Source of the DNA: Actinokineospora terrae
GTDB taxonomy: Bacteria; Actinomycetota; Actinomycetes; Mycobacteriales; Pseudonocardiaceae
NCBI RefSeq assembly: GCF_900111175.1
Contig: NZ_FOGI01000009.1
Location: 248,001 to 312,000 of the forward strand
Direction: 5' to 3'
DNA: 64,000 bases
In this document: positions 33,887 through 43,355 of the stretch, in pieces
Layout: each line of letters starts with the position of its first letter
Position numbering within the stretch: position 1 is the stretch's first letter
Program-made: the position numbers and the translations under genes
The notes under the pieces: generated by a model
Told to the model about the DNA's origin: nothing
Databases searched by the model: none
What the model saw: only the letters and a program-made list of their open reading frames with translations

Positions 33887-35173
33887 TCAGGCCATGTCGT
33901 GGCGCACGATGGTCTGGTCCCGGCCAGGGCCGACGCCGATGGCGGAGATCCGGGCGCCGGAGAGGGATTCCAGGCGTTCCACGTAGGCGCGGGCGTTGGC
34001 GGGCAGTTCCTCGTAGGTGCGGCAGTGGGTGATGTCCTCCCACCAGCCGGGGAGCTCCTCGTAGACCGGGATGGCGTGGTGGACGTCGGTCTGGGTCATC
34101 GGCATGTCGTCGACCCGGCGGCCGTCGACCTCGTAGCCGACGCAGACCGGGACGGTGTCGAGGCCGGAGAGGACGTCGAGCTTGGTGAGGAAGTAGTCGG
34201 TGATGCCGTTGACGCGGGCGGCGTAGCGGGCGATCACGGCGTCGAACCAGCCGGTGCGGCGCAGGCGCTTGGTGGTGACGCCGATCTCGCCGCCGACCTT
34301 GCGCAGGCGCTCGCCCATGTCGTCGGTCAGCTCGGTCGGGAACGGGCCGGAGCCCACGCGCGTGGTGTACGCCTTGAGGATGCCGATGACGCCGGTGATC
34401 CGGGTGGGGCCGATGCCCGAGCCGGCGCACGCGCCGCCGGAGGTCGGGTTGGACGACGTCACGAACGGGTAGGTGCCGTGGTCGACGTCGAGCAGGGTGC
34501 CCTGGGAGCCCTCCAGCAGCACCGTCTCGCCGCGCTCGAGGGCCTGGTTGAGCAGCAGGCGGGTGTCGGCGATGCGGTGGCCGAACTTCTCCGCCGAGGT
34601 GAGCACCTCGTCGACGACCTGGTTGGCGTCGAGCGCCTTGCGGTTGTAGATCTTGACCAGCATCTGGTTCTTGACGTCCAGCGCGGCCTCGACCTTCTGC
34701 CGCAGGATCTTCTCGTCGAGCACGTCCTGCACCCGGACCCCGACCCTGGCGACCTTGTCCTGGTAGGCGGGGCCGATGCCGCGACCGGTGGTGCCGATCT
34801 TGGCCTTGCCCAGGTAGCGCTCGGTGACCTTATCGATCGCCACGTGGTACGGCATGATCAGGTGCGCGTCGGCGGAGATCAGCAGGCGCGAGGTGTCCAC
34901 GCCGCGCTCGTCGAGGCCGGACAGCTCGGTGAGCAGGACACCGGGGTCGACGACGACGCCGTTGCCGATGACGTTGGTGACGCCGGGGCTGAGGATGCCC
35001 GAGGGGATCAGGTGCAGCGCGAACTTCTGACCGTCGGGCAGCACCACGGTGTGTCCCGCGTTGTTCCCGCCCTGGTACCGCACGATCCACTGAACGCGGT
35101 CGCCGAGCAGGTCGGTCGCCTTGCCCTTGCCCTCGTCGCCCCATTGGGCGCCGATCAGCACGATTGCCGGCAT
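33887..35173 (-). CDS. purA: Adenylosuccinate synthetase
   Basis: A 428-residue enzyme that makes adenylosuccinate from IMP and aspartate with GTP. It starts MPAIVLIGAQWGDEGKGKAT, the GTP-binding P-loop with catalytic Asp. Later blocks are RYQGGNNAGHTV, GIGPAYQDKVARVGVRVQD and EGSQGTLLDVDHGTYPF. The ATG at 35173 is set by this invariant N-terminus; a longer open frame adds unrelated residues. It is divergent from the lipid-kinase-like gene at 35275 with about 100 bases between them. Confidence 0.97.
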   Translation of the reverse strand: MPAIVLIGAQWGDEGKGKATDLLGDRVQWIVRYQGGNNAGHTVVLPDGQKFALHLIPSGILSPGVTNVIGNGVVVDPGVLLTELSGLDERGVDTSRLLISADAHLIMPYHVAIDKVTERYLGKAKIGTTGRGIGPAYQDKVARVGVRVQDVLDEKILRQKVEAALDVKNQMLVKIYNRKALDANQVVDEVLTSAEKFGHRIADTRLLLNQALERGETVLLEGSQGTLLDVDHGTYPFVTSSNPTSGGACAGSGIGPTRITGVIGILKAYTTRVGSGPFPTELTDDMGERLRKVGGEIGVTTKRLRRTGWFDAVIARYAARVNGITDYFLTKLDVLSGLDTVPVCVGYEVDGRRVDDMPMTQTDVHHAIPVYEELPGWWEDITHCRTYEELPANARAYVERLESLSGARISAIGVGPGRDQTIVRHDMA

Positions 35174-35274
35174 GTGAAACTCCAGGTGTTGGCAGTGTGG
35201 AGAAACCCTTGGACACCCGTACCCGTGCTGCCTCGGGCGAATGCCGGTGACTGAGACTAGACCAGGAGACAGCA

Positions 35275-35952
35275 GTGAGCGCACTCGTGCTGGCCTGCGG
35301 AAACGCGGCCGACACCGGCCGCCTGCCCGCGCTCACCGAGCGTGACGGGATCAGCTGGCGGCCGGTGGCCGCAACACCCGGCCGGGCGGAGCTGGACCCG
35401 CTGCTCAAGGCCACCGGCGGGGGTCGCGTCGTGGTCGTGGGCACCGACGCCGACCTGGCCGCGGTGGTGCTGCGCGTGATGCGCCTCGACCGGCTGGCCG
35501 ACACCCCGATCGGGTACGTGCCGGTCGACCCGGGCGGGTCCGCGATCCCCGACCTGTGGGGGCTGCCCCGGGACCCGGCCGCGCTGGTCGAGGTCGCGCT
35601 CGGCGGCGAGATCGACCCGTTCCCGCTGATCCGCGACGACGCGGGCGGGGTGCTGGTCGGCCTCGGGGTGATCGACCAGCCGCAGGGTGTGGCCTATTGC
35701 GACGACGCGGTGGCCCTGCGCGGCCGGGCCAAGCGGATCGAGGTGACCCCGGACCCGGACGGCGGCACCGGCCTGGTGGCGCGGGTGGTGACCGGCTGGT
35801 TCGGCAAGAAGGTGACCGCGCTGACCGGCCGGGCGTTCCAGATCGGCTGCGTGCGCACCCTGCTGACCCGCGACGGCGTGCCCAAGGACGTCGCCAAGTG
35901 GACCTGGTACCGGCACACCGAGGACCTGCGGGTGGCGCGCGGCGTCGTGTGA
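35275..35952 (+). CDS. Degenerate diacylglycerol-kinase-like protein
   Basis: A 225-residue protein of unknown function. The order of segments resembles a diacylglycerol/sphingosine kinase N-lobe: a strand ending VVVVGTDADLAAVV where kinases have VxGGDGTxxEV, then IGYVPVDPGGSAIPDLWGLP where they have PxGTGNDFA. The catalytic GGDGT residues are therefore replaced. A second half with GLVARVVTGWFGKKVTALTG may match the beta-rich domain. It could be a pseudo-enzyme or a binding protein. It is divergent from purA. The start GTG or ATG near 35275 begins right at the conserved region. Confidence 0.7.
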   Translation: MSALVLACGNAADTGRLPALTERDGISWRPVAATPGRAELDPLLKATGGGRVVVVGTDADLAAVVLRVMRLDRLADTPIGYVPVDPGGSAIPDLWGLPRDPAALVEVALGGEIDPFPLIRDDAGGVLVGLGVIDQPQGVAYCDDAVALRGRAKRIEVTPDPDGGTGLVARVVTGWFGKKVTALTGRAFQIGCVRTLLTRDGVPKDVAKWTWYRHTEDLRVARGVV

Positions 35953-36019
35953 CCCGGCGTGCACTGCTGTTGACTCCGCGTGCACTCCCGGTGCCACCCC
36001 GTAGCGATCAGGAGGGCTA

Positions 36020-36045
36020 CTGGGGGCAGTGCCCCCTGCCCCCAG
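36020..36045 (+). terminator. Terminator-like hairpin after kinase-like gene
   Basis: CTGGGGGCAG at 36020-36029 pairs perfectly with CTGCCCCCAG at 36036-36045 around a 6-base loop. There is no T tract. It lies 68 bases after the stop at 35952. Confidence 0.5.
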
Positions 36046-36166
36046 CACCGGGCCCGACCCAGCTCTTTCACTGTCCGTCCTCGTGCTGTCACCCACGGGT
36101 GTGACGCGGGCCATCTCGTCGCACCACGGTGAGGGACGGCCCTCCCCCTGCCAACCGGAGGAAACG

Positions 36167-36793
36167 ATGTCGACGAAGACCCGCGCGGGCGCCCTGCTCG
36201 CCGCGCTGATCGCCGTGTTCGCCCTCGCCACCCCGGCGGGCGCCACCCCACCGGGTATCCCGAGCGAGGCGACCGCCCGCGCCGAACTGGCCGCGCTGAC
36301 CGTCCGCGCGGACGGCTCGATGACCGGCTACTCGCGCGACAAGTTCCCGCACTGGGTGACCATCTCGGGCGCCTGCGACACCCGCGAGACCGTCCTCAAG
36401 CGCGACGGCAGCGGCGTGGTCACCAACTCCTCGTGCCAGGCCACCTCGGGCAGCTGGTTCAGCCCGTACGACGGCGCCACCTGGTCCGCGGCGTCCGATG
36501 TGGACATCGACCACGTCGTCCCGCTCGCCGCGGCGTGGCGCTCCGGCGCGTCGGGCTGGTCGACCAGCCAGCGCCAGCAGTTCGCCAACGACCTGAGCCG
36601 CCCGCAGCTGATCGCGGTGACCGACAACGTCAACCAGGCCAAGGGCGACAAGAGCCCGGAGAGCTGGAAGCCGCCGACGACCGGCTACTGGTGCACCTAC
36701 GCGAAGATGTGGACCCGCGTGAAGTACAGCTACAGCCTGAGCGTGAACTCCGCGGAGAAGTCGGCGCTGCTGGGCATGCTCGACCGCTGCTGA
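36167..36793 (+). CDS. Secreted HNH (DUF1524/GmrSD-type) nuclease family protein
   Basis: A 208-residue protein. Residues 1-27 are a Sec signal peptide (LLAALIAVFALATPAGA). The mature part has SDVDIDHVVPLAAAWRSGA, with the DH pair of a His-metal nuclease, and a downstream RPQLIAVTDNVNQAKGDKS with the conserved Asn and Lys. A paired Cys in WCTYAKMW probably forms a disulfide. Such proteins are common in actinomycetes and are taken as extracellular DNases. The ATG at 36167 has GGAGG a few bases upstream and a terminator follows the stop. Confidence 0.88.
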   Translation: MSTKTRAGALLAALIAVFALATPAGATPPGIPSEATARAELAALTVRADGSMTGYSRDKFPHWVTISGACDTRETVLKRDGSGVVTNSSCQATSGSWFSPYDGATWSAASDVDIDHVVPLAAAWRSGASGWSTSQRQQFANDLSRPQLIAVTDNVNQAKGDKSPESWKPPTTGYWCTYAKMWTRVKYSYSLSVNSAEKSALLGMLDRC

Positions 36794-36806
36794 GCCACGA
36801 CGGCGA

Positions 36807-36835
36807 CGGGTGGGGCGCGCCAGCCCCACCCGTTT
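36807..36835 (+). terminator. Intrinsic terminator after HNH gene
   Basis: CGGGTGGGGC (36807-36816) and GCCCCACCCG (36823-36832) form a perfect 10-base-pair stem with a 6-base loop, followed by TTT. It begins 13 bases after the HNH stop. Confidence 0.78.
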
Positions 36836-36853
36836 CCCGCTCTCCCAAGGTGA

Positions 36854-37600
36854 TCACCAAAGTCGGCCGGTTCGGCACCTCGGCCCCTTGGGGGACGCGA
36901 TGACGTCGCCGCCCCGCTGAGGGTCACCACCACGACCGCGGCCACCGGCGGGTTCGACTCCAGCCGCCCGTTCGACGGCAGCCTGGCGGCCACCTGGGCC
37001 GAGGGTGAGGCCGGGGTCGCGCTGCCGGAGGCGGCACCGGTCGGCGCCCACTCGGCCGAGCAGGTGCGAGCCGCCTTGGAACTGACCAAGCGGATCGTGG
37101 TGACCGGCAGGCTCGACCGCGCCGTGATCGAGGGCGACGACGCGGAGAAGGTCCTGGCGCTGATGGCACCCGCCGCGCGGGAGATGTGGCGCGAGCAGTT
37201 GGCGGCCAACCCCGCGTCGGTCGGCTCGCTCTACACGAAGATCGACCCCAGGTACCCGCTGCTCCCCGCGACGCCCCGGGTGAAGGGCACCATGTCGGTG
37301 CGCGAGTTCGACGGCTCGCTCGTGGTGCACGTCGACTACTCCATCGCTTACGCGTTCGCCGCCGACAACCCCACCAGGGCGTCCGACATCGTCGCGATCC
37401 GCACCACGAGGGCCGACCACCACCACGTCGCCAGGTCCAGGGTGTCGCCGGACAACGAGGGCGTCATCCCGGGGGAGTCCGCCGACTACAGCTTCTCGAT
37501 GGCCTGCGAGCCCGCCAAGCGCGGGGTGCTGGTGCCGCTGATCACCGACCCGGCGTACCGGTCGGGGAGCCTGGACGACTCCCCGACCGAGTGCTGCTAG
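36854..37600 (+). pseudogene. 5'-truncated gene of unknown function
   Basis: The frame is open from just after the TGA at 36851 to the TAG at 37598. From about 36902 it has nearly all-G/C third positions, so it codes well upstream of its first usable start (GTG at 37064). The protein reads DVAAPLRVTTTTAATGG, later ALELTKRIVVTGRLDRAVIEG and VHVDYSIAYAF. It looks like the extracellular part of a secreted or membrane-anchored actinomycete protein with its N-terminal signal missing. If translated, the 178-residue form from 37064 would lack a conserved-looking portion. Loss of the 5' end is the simplest reading. Its stop overlaps the DUF3151 stop by 3 bases. Confidence 0.55.
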
Positions 37601-38007
37601 ACCAGGCCGAGCGCGGCGGGGGCGGCCGGGTCGGAGTCGGCGAGGAAGGTGGAGCAGCGGTCGTACTCCTCGGTCTCGCCGATCTCCCGCGCCGCGGTGG
37701 CGAGCGCGGCGAGCGCGCGCAGGAAGCCCTGGTTGGGGCGGTGCGACCACGGCACCGGGCCGAAGCCCTTCCAGCCGGAGCGGCGCAGCTGGTCCAGGCC
37801 GCGGTGGTAGCCGGTGCGGGCGTAGGCGTAGGCGGCGATCGGCTCACCGGCGGCGAGCGCCCCCTCGGCGAGGGTGGCCCACGCCTCGCTGAAGTCCGGC
37901 CAGCGGGTGGCGACCTCGACCGGGGAGGTGCCGCCGTCGAGCGCGGCCTGCGGCTCGGCGCGGTCGGGCAGCAGCGTCGGCTCTGGGCCGAGGAGGTTTC
38001 CGTGCAT
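37597..38007 (-). CDS. DUF3151 protein
   Basis: A 136-residue soluble protein that begins MHGNLLGPEPTLLP, the usual start of the actinobacterial DUF3151 family, and contains AYAYARTGYHRGLDQLRRSGWKG (the core being RTGYHRGLDQLRRSGWKG) and GFLRALAALA. The function is unknown. In many actinobacteria it lies near fructose-bisphosphate aldolase and purA, as it does here. The ATG at 38007 fits the family start; the longer frame to 38070 does not. The C-terminus converges on the truncated gene. Confidence 0.88.
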   Translation of the reverse strand: MHGNLLGPEPTLLPDRAEPQAALDGGTSPVEVATRWPDFSEAWATLAEGALAAGEPIAAYAYARTGYHRGLDQLRRSGWKGFGPVPWSHRPNQGFLRALAALATAAREIGETEEYDRCSTFLADSDPAAPAALGLV

Positions 38008-38111
38008 GCCGCCATCCTGCCGTACCGGACGGTGCGTGATCGGGTGACTACCCGCGGCCGGATCGGACACCCGGACTACCTCGGGCGGCCAACCGGGGTC
38101 ATCATGGCCCG

Positions 38112-39248
38112 GTGAGACAGGGTGTGGAGATCGGCGGACCGGTCGCGCAGTTCAAGGCGTTCTTCCGGTCGCACTGGACCAGGGGCGCCGCCGGGCGCGA
38201 GACGCCGGACTGGGTGTGGCACTTCGCGTACCGCACCTGGCTGCTGGCGCTGCTGTTCAAGCTGCTCGGGTCCTCTTGGGACGAGTCGTGGCACTTCAAG
38301 TTCCTGCGCGACGACCTGGCCCCGCCGCACCTGATCAACAGCGTCGGCACCGGGATCGCGGTGGTGCTGGTGGCCATCCACACCTTCACCGGGATGGCCG
38401 CCACCAAGCGGGCGCAGCGGCTGGCGCAGGCCGGGCTGGCGGTGTTCCTCGTCGCCGCGCCGCTCGACGTGATCAACCACCGGATCAACGGCCTGGACCT
38501 GACCGCGTGGAGCCCGTCGCACGCGTTGCTCTACCTGGGCACCGCGCTGATGATCGCAGGCCTCATCGACGGCTGGTTCGCCGCCGGTCCGCGCGGCCCG
38601 GGGTGGACACTGGTGCTGGGCACGCTGTGGGTGTTCTTCCTGGAGAACACGCTGTTCCCGAACGGGCAGCAGGAGTACGGCTCGCTGGAGATGGCCTCCT
38701 GCACGCCCAACGGGGTGCTGGACCCGAGCAGCTGCTACGCCGAGCGGGAGTTGCTGGAGTTCGCCGCGCAGCAGCTCGGTCGACCGGTGGACTACACGGC
38801 CATCGAGCATTTCGCGTTGCCGATCCCCTCGTGGGTCTACCCGTTGTGGGGCATCGGTGTCGCGGCGTTGGTCCTGGCGGTCGCGGCGAAGACGATCGGT
38901 AAGACGTGGGCCGCTACCGCTGTCGCGGGCGCCTATGTCGCCTACCGCGCGGTGATCTGGCCGATGTTGGTCGCGGCTGACTTCCCGCCTTCCGCGGTGC
39001 CGTTCTACTTGGTGTTCGTGGGCCTCGCCATCGACCTCGTCCGCCGCTTCGGCCTACCGCACCTCGGTGAAGCTGCCGCCGGTGCCGTCGCGGTTACCGC
39101 ACTCGGCTACGGCGCCCTGTACGCCCAAGACCAACTCCTGGCCGCCCCTCCGACGGCGTGGTGGTCGGCGCCGATCGCGCTCGTAGGCATCGCCGTGCTG
39201 TGGGCAGCAGGTCGCCCTATCGCGCAGAGGCTGCGCCAACAGGCTTAG
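38112..39248 (+). CDS. Polytopic membrane protein of unknown function
   Basis: A 378-residue protein with about nine hydrophobic segments, including GIAVVLVAIHTFTGMAA, ALLYLGTALMIAGLIDGWF and AVPFYLVFVGLAIDLV. A loop with SSWDESWHFKF and LDVINHRING contains His and Asp residues that look conserved, which might mark a metal or cofactor site. A short Cys-containing stretch near residue 196 follows NTLFPNGQQEYG. I do not recognise the family. The GTG at 38112 starts close to a conserved-looking helix. A strong terminator follows. Confidence 0.75.
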   Translation: MRQGVEIGGPVAQFKAFFRSHWTRGAAGRETPDWVWHFAYRTWLLALLFKLLGSSWDESWHFKFLRDDLAPPHLINSVGTGIAVVLVAIHTFTGMAATKRAQRLAQAGLAVFLVAAPLDVINHRINGLDLTAWSPSHALLYLGTALMIAGLIDGWFAAGPRGPGWTLVLGTLWVFFLENTLFPNGQQEYGSLEMASCTPNGVLDPSSCYAERELLEFAAQQLGRPVDYTAIEHFALPIPSWVYPLWGIGVAALVLAVAAKTIGKTWAATAVAGAYVAYRAVIWPMLVAADFPPSAVPFYLVFVGLAIDLVRRFGLPHLGEAAAGAVAVTALGYGALYAQDQLLAAPPTAWWSAPIALVGIAVLWAAGRPIAQRLRQQA

Positions 39249-39256
39249 AACGCAAG

Positions 39257-39289
39257 AAGGCCCTCTCCTGGAACGAGGAGAGGGCCTTT
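39257..39289. terminator. Bidirectional terminator before fbaA
   Basis: AAGGCCCTCTCCT (39257-39269) pairs perfectly with AGGAGAGGGCCTT (39276-39288) around a 6-base loop, with T on the plus side. It lies between the convergent membrane protein and aldolase stops. Confidence 0.85.
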
Positions 39290-39298
39290 CGCCGAGGG

Positions 39299-40333
<1,035 letters not shown>

Positions 40334-40416
40334 CGTGCTCCTCCTCGGGGTGGCCTGCGCCGTTCTGGCGCATCCTACGAGCAGCGGGGCCCTCCCGTGT
40401 TGGGCAGACTGGTGCC

Positions 40417-40701
40417 ATGGCCACGGCTACCTGGAACGGCGAGGTCATCGCCGAGAGCGATGACACCGTCGTCGTCGAAGACAACCACTACTTCCCCGTC
40501 GAGTCGGTGCACCAGCACTTCCTGCGCCCTTCGGAGACCACGACCGAGTGCGGTTGGAAGGGAACCGCCAACTACTACACCTTGCACGTCAACGGTGAGG
40601 ACAACCCGGACGCGGTCTGGTATTACGCCGAGCCCAAGCCGGAGGCGGCGCAGATCAAGGGCCGGGTGGCGTTCTGGAAGGGCGTCGAGATCACCGGCTG
40701 A
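40417..40701 (+). CDS. DUF427 family protein
   Basis: A 94-residue protein that is a single DUF427 domain. It has WNGEVIAESDDTVVVEDNHYFP, in which the part AESDDTVVVEDNHYFP is the usual opening, then TECGWKGTANYY and a closing ARVAFWKG-like strand (GRVAFWKGVEITG). The family forms a small beta barrel; its function is unknown. ATG at 40417 is the only start that gives family length. It lies upstream of the aldo/keto reductase with a 44-base gap. Confidence 0.9.
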   Translation: MATATWNGEVIAESDDTVVVEDNHYFPVESVHQHFLRPSETTTECGWKGTANYYTLHVNGEDNPDAVWYYAEPKPEAAQIKGRVAFWKGVEITG

Positions 40702-40745
40702 GATAGTTCGCTGACCGGCGAACCGATCCGGGGTAGGTTCGCCGC

Positions 40746-41684
40746 ATGACGCGAATCGGCACCACGGAACTCGAGGTCTACCCGCTCAACCTGGGCACGA
40801 ACGTGTTCGGGTGGACCGCGGACAAGGCGGCGTCCTTCGCCGTCCTGGACGCTTACGCGGCGGCGGGCGGCAACTTCGTCGACACCGCCGACATGTACTC
40901 GCAGTGGGCGCCAGGCAACTCCGGTGGCGAGTCGGAGACCATCATCGGCGAGTGGCTCGCCTCCCGGGGCAAGCGCGACGAGTTCGTGGTGGCGACGAAG
41001 CTGTCGGCACTTGAGGGCTTCAAAGGGCTTTCCGCGGCGAACGTCAAGGCCGCCGCGGAAGGCTCCCTCAAGCGGCTGGGGACCGACCACATCGACCTGT
41101 ACTACTCGCACTACGACGACGAGAGCACTCCGATCGAGGAGACCCTGACCGCGTTCGACGCGCTCGTGCGCGAGGGCAAGGTCCGCCACATCGCCGCGTC
41201 GAACCTCTCCGCGGCGCGCATCGAGGAGTCGCTGGCGATCTCCGACCGCGAGGGCCTGGCGCGGTACGTGGCGGTGCAGCCGCACTACAGCCTGATCGAG
41301 CGCGCGGGCTACGAGACCGAGTACGCCGCTCTCGCCGCCAAGGAGAACCTGGCCGTCCTGCCGTACTGGTCACTGGCGCGCGGCTTCCTCACCGGCAAGT
41401 ACCGCGACGGCGGGTCCGCGGTCGACAGCCCCCGCGCGGGTGCGGCCTCCGCCTACCTCGACGACCGCGGCCGCCGGGTCCTCGCGGCACTGGACGAGGT
41501 CGCCGCCGCGCACCAGACCTCGGTGGCGGCTGTGGCGCTGGCGTGGCTGACGGCCCAGCCGAACGTGGTGGCACCCATTGCGAGCGCCCGCACGCCGGAG
41601 CAGCTGACCGACCTGATCGCCTCGGTCGACCTGAAGCTCGCCTCGGACGAGGTCGACACGCTGACCGCCGCCGCCGAGGCCTGA
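40746..41684 (+). CDS. Aldo/keto reductase
   Basis: A 312-residue TIM-barrel NADPH oxidoreductase. It has GGNFVDTADMYSQWAPGNSGG with the catalytic Asp and Tyr, VVATKLSALEGF with the Lys, and DHIDLYYSHYDDES with the His. The C-terminal IASARTPEQL is the coenzyme region. Substrate is unknown; the general type is the AKR group close to potassium-channel beta-like enzymes. It probably lies in one transcript with the DUF427 gene. Confidence 0.92.
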   Translation: MTRIGTTELEVYPLNLGTNVFGWTADKAASFAVLDAYAAAGGNFVDTADMYSQWAPGNSGGESETIIGEWLASRGKRDEFVVATKLSALEGFKGLSAANVKAAAEGSLKRLGTDHIDLYYSHYDDESTPIEETLTAFDALVREGKVRHIAASNLSAARIEESLAISDREGLARYVAVQPHYSLIERAGYETEYAALAAKENLAVLPYWSLARGFLTGKYRDGGSAVDSPRAGAASAYLDDRGRRVLAALDEVAAAHQTSVAAVALAWLTAQPNVVAPIASARTPEQLTDLIASVDLKLASDEVDTLTAAAEA

Positions 41685-41716
41685 CAGGTCCGAGACCCTG
41701 CTCGCCGGAGACGCCT

Positions 41717-41863
41717 GCTCGATGGGGCGGACTTGTTTTGCGCGGGGTGGCACCCTCCGTAAGTTCGCCGCGCGTGGGGAGGGCCGCTTTTCAGGCCCCG
41801 CCTTTGTGCTCTTCCCAGGAGGGTGCAGGGGCCCCGCGCAAAACAAGTTCGCCCCATCGAGCT
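41717..41863. repeat. Long imperfect inverted repeat in intergenic DNA
   Basis: The left arm, beginning GCTCGATGGGGCGGACTTGT at 41717, runs on to TTTGCGCGGGG at about 41747. The right arm (about 41831-41863) is its reverse complement, with one mismatch over roughly 31 bases. An inner CACCCTCC/GGAGGGTG pair extends the stem, and a GC-rich loop of about 60 bases lies between. It is too long for a simple terminator and looks like an intergenic repeat or a short transposon-like element. Confidence 0.7.
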
Positions 41864-41885
41864 GACCCGCCCGGGCCTGACCAGC

Positions 41886-42194
41886 TCAGTCGGCGATCTC
41901 GAGCATCGAGCGGTACCCCAGTACGACGAGTAAGTCGCGGGCGCGGATGAGGACCTCCGGGTCGTCGCCCGCGCCCGTTGCCGTCAGGGTGGCGGTCAGG
42001 TCTGCGCGTTGTTCGGGCACGTGGACGTCTTCGGCGACCTCGGCGTCGACCACGAAGTCCTCCTCGCGTCGGCGCAGCACCCGTCTGATCTCGGTGGTCA
42101 GCGCGGCGTAAGCGTCCACCGCCGCCGTCGTAGTGTTCGACGTGCTCGCTGCGGCACCAGCCAACAACGCCGTCACGACCAACTCCACCGACAC
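41886..42194 (-). CDS. Small protein of unknown function
   Basis: A 102-residue protein with an N-terminal Ala-rich hydrophobic helix (VELVVTALLAGAAAS) and a mainly helical, charged remainder (LTTEIRRVLRRREEDFVVDA, then PEVLIRARDLLVVLG). Such short proteins with a membrane-like first helix are common in actinomycetes and have no known role. The GTG at 42194 is chosen because GGGAGGAG lies 8 bases upstream. It is alone on the minus strand, convergent with the aldo/keto reductase and divergent from the SDR gene. Confidence 0.6.
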   Translation of the reverse strand: MSVELVVTALLAGAAASTSNTTTAAVDAYAALTTEIRRVLRRREEDFVVDAEVAEDVHVPEQRADLTATLTATGAGDDPEVLIRARDLLVVLGYRSMLEIAD

Positions 42195-42410
42195 CGGTAT
42201 CACTCCTCCCGCCACCCGCCCCCTCGTCCCCGCCCGGCATCGTGCCCGGCTTGGCAGGTGAGCCAGCCGCTCACTCTCAGCGCATCGACCATCACATCGA
42301 CGGACCCCGGTCGGGGGTTACCGGCATGGCGAAATACCTGTTACTCGCGGTAGCTTACTCCGGGTAGGGTGCGGTACGGTCGCTGCCGGAACCCGGTCTT
42401 GGAGGCACCC

Positions 42411-43334
42411 ATGGGCGTGACGAACCTGTTTGCCCGCACGCAGAGCGTCGCGGGGAAGGTCATCCTGATCACCGGCGCCGCCCGGGGCTTCGGCGCCGGT
42501 CTGGCCCGCCGGTTCGCCGCGGCGGGGGCCGAGGTCGCCCTGGTCGGGCTGGAACCCGAGGAGCTCGCCGAGGTCGCGGCCGACTGCGGGCCCAACGCCG
42601 CGGTGTTCGAGGCCGACGTGACCGACTGGGCCGCGCTCGAGGCGGCGGTCAAGGGCACCGTCGAGCGCTTCGGCGGGATCGACATCGTCATCGCCAACGC
42701 GGGCATCGCCGCGGCCGGGTTCGTCCGCTCGATCGACCCGGCCGCCTTCGAGCGCACGATCGAGGTCGACCTGCTGGGCGTCTGGCGCACCGTCCGGGTG
42801 ACCCTGCCGCACGTCATCGAGCGCAAGGGCTACGTGCTGGTGGTGTCGTCCATGGCCGCGATCGCGCACGCACCGGCGATGGCCGCCTACGCCGCCGCCA
42901 AGGCCGGGGTGGAGGCGTTCACCAACAGCCTGCGCGCCGAGGTGCGCCACCTGGGCGTCAAGGTCGGCGTCGCGCACCCGAGCTGGATCGCGACCGACCT
43001 GGTCAACGGCGCCGACGAGCACCCGGTGTTCGGCCCGCTGCGCGCGGCGATGCCCGGCCCGATCGGCAAGACCTACCCGGTGTCGGTGGCGCTTGACGCG
43101 CTGGCGGCCGGGGTGCTGCGCCGGGACCGGACCGTGCACGTGCCCGGCTGGGTCGGCCTGCTCAAGCTGGTCCGCGCGTTCCTGCCACCGATCATCGAGA
43201 TCGGCGGGCGGCTCACCGGCAACATGGTCGCCAAGGCGGACAAGGCGGCGCTGGCCGACATCGCCGCGCGCGGGGCGGAGGTCTCGTCGCGGCCGGTCGG
43301 CGCGGGCGGCGCGGCGGCGGTCCGGGCCGGGTAG
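42411..43334 (+). CDS. Short-chain dehydrogenase/reductase
   Basis: A 307-residue SDR. The cofactor motif is ITGAARGFGAGLARRF near residue 25. NAGIAAAG supports the fold, and the catalytic Ser lies in LVVSSMA with Tyr and Lys in YAAAKAGV. The C-terminal 60 residues (LLKLVRAFLPPIIEIGG) form an extra amphipathic part that may touch the membrane. The substrate is unknown. GGAGGCACCC precedes the ATG at 42411. It is followed at 22 bases by the PPOX gene in the same direction. Confidence 0.92.
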   Translation: MGVTNLFARTQSVAGKVILITGAARGFGAGLARRFAAAGAEVALVGLEPEELAEVAADCGPNAAVFEADVTDWAALEAAVKGTVERFGGIDIVIANAGIAAAGFVRSIDPAAFERTIEVDLLGVWRTVRVTLPHVIERKGYVLVVSSMAAIAHAPAMAAYAAAKAGVEAFTNSLRAEVRHLGVKVGVAHPSWIATDLVNGADEHPVFGPLRAAMPGPIGKTYPVSVALDALAAGVLRRDRTVHVPGWVGLLKLVRAFLPPIIEIGGRLTGNMVAKADKAALADIAARGAEVSSRPVGAGGAAAVRAG

Positions 43335-43355
43335 TCAGCCGGCAGAGTGGCCGCC

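Noticed and set aside
38112..39248. Antisense 297-codon frame near 39054-39947 overlapping fbaA
   Set aside because: It lies out of frame on fbaA's own strand and has no family features; fbaA accounts for the coding signal.
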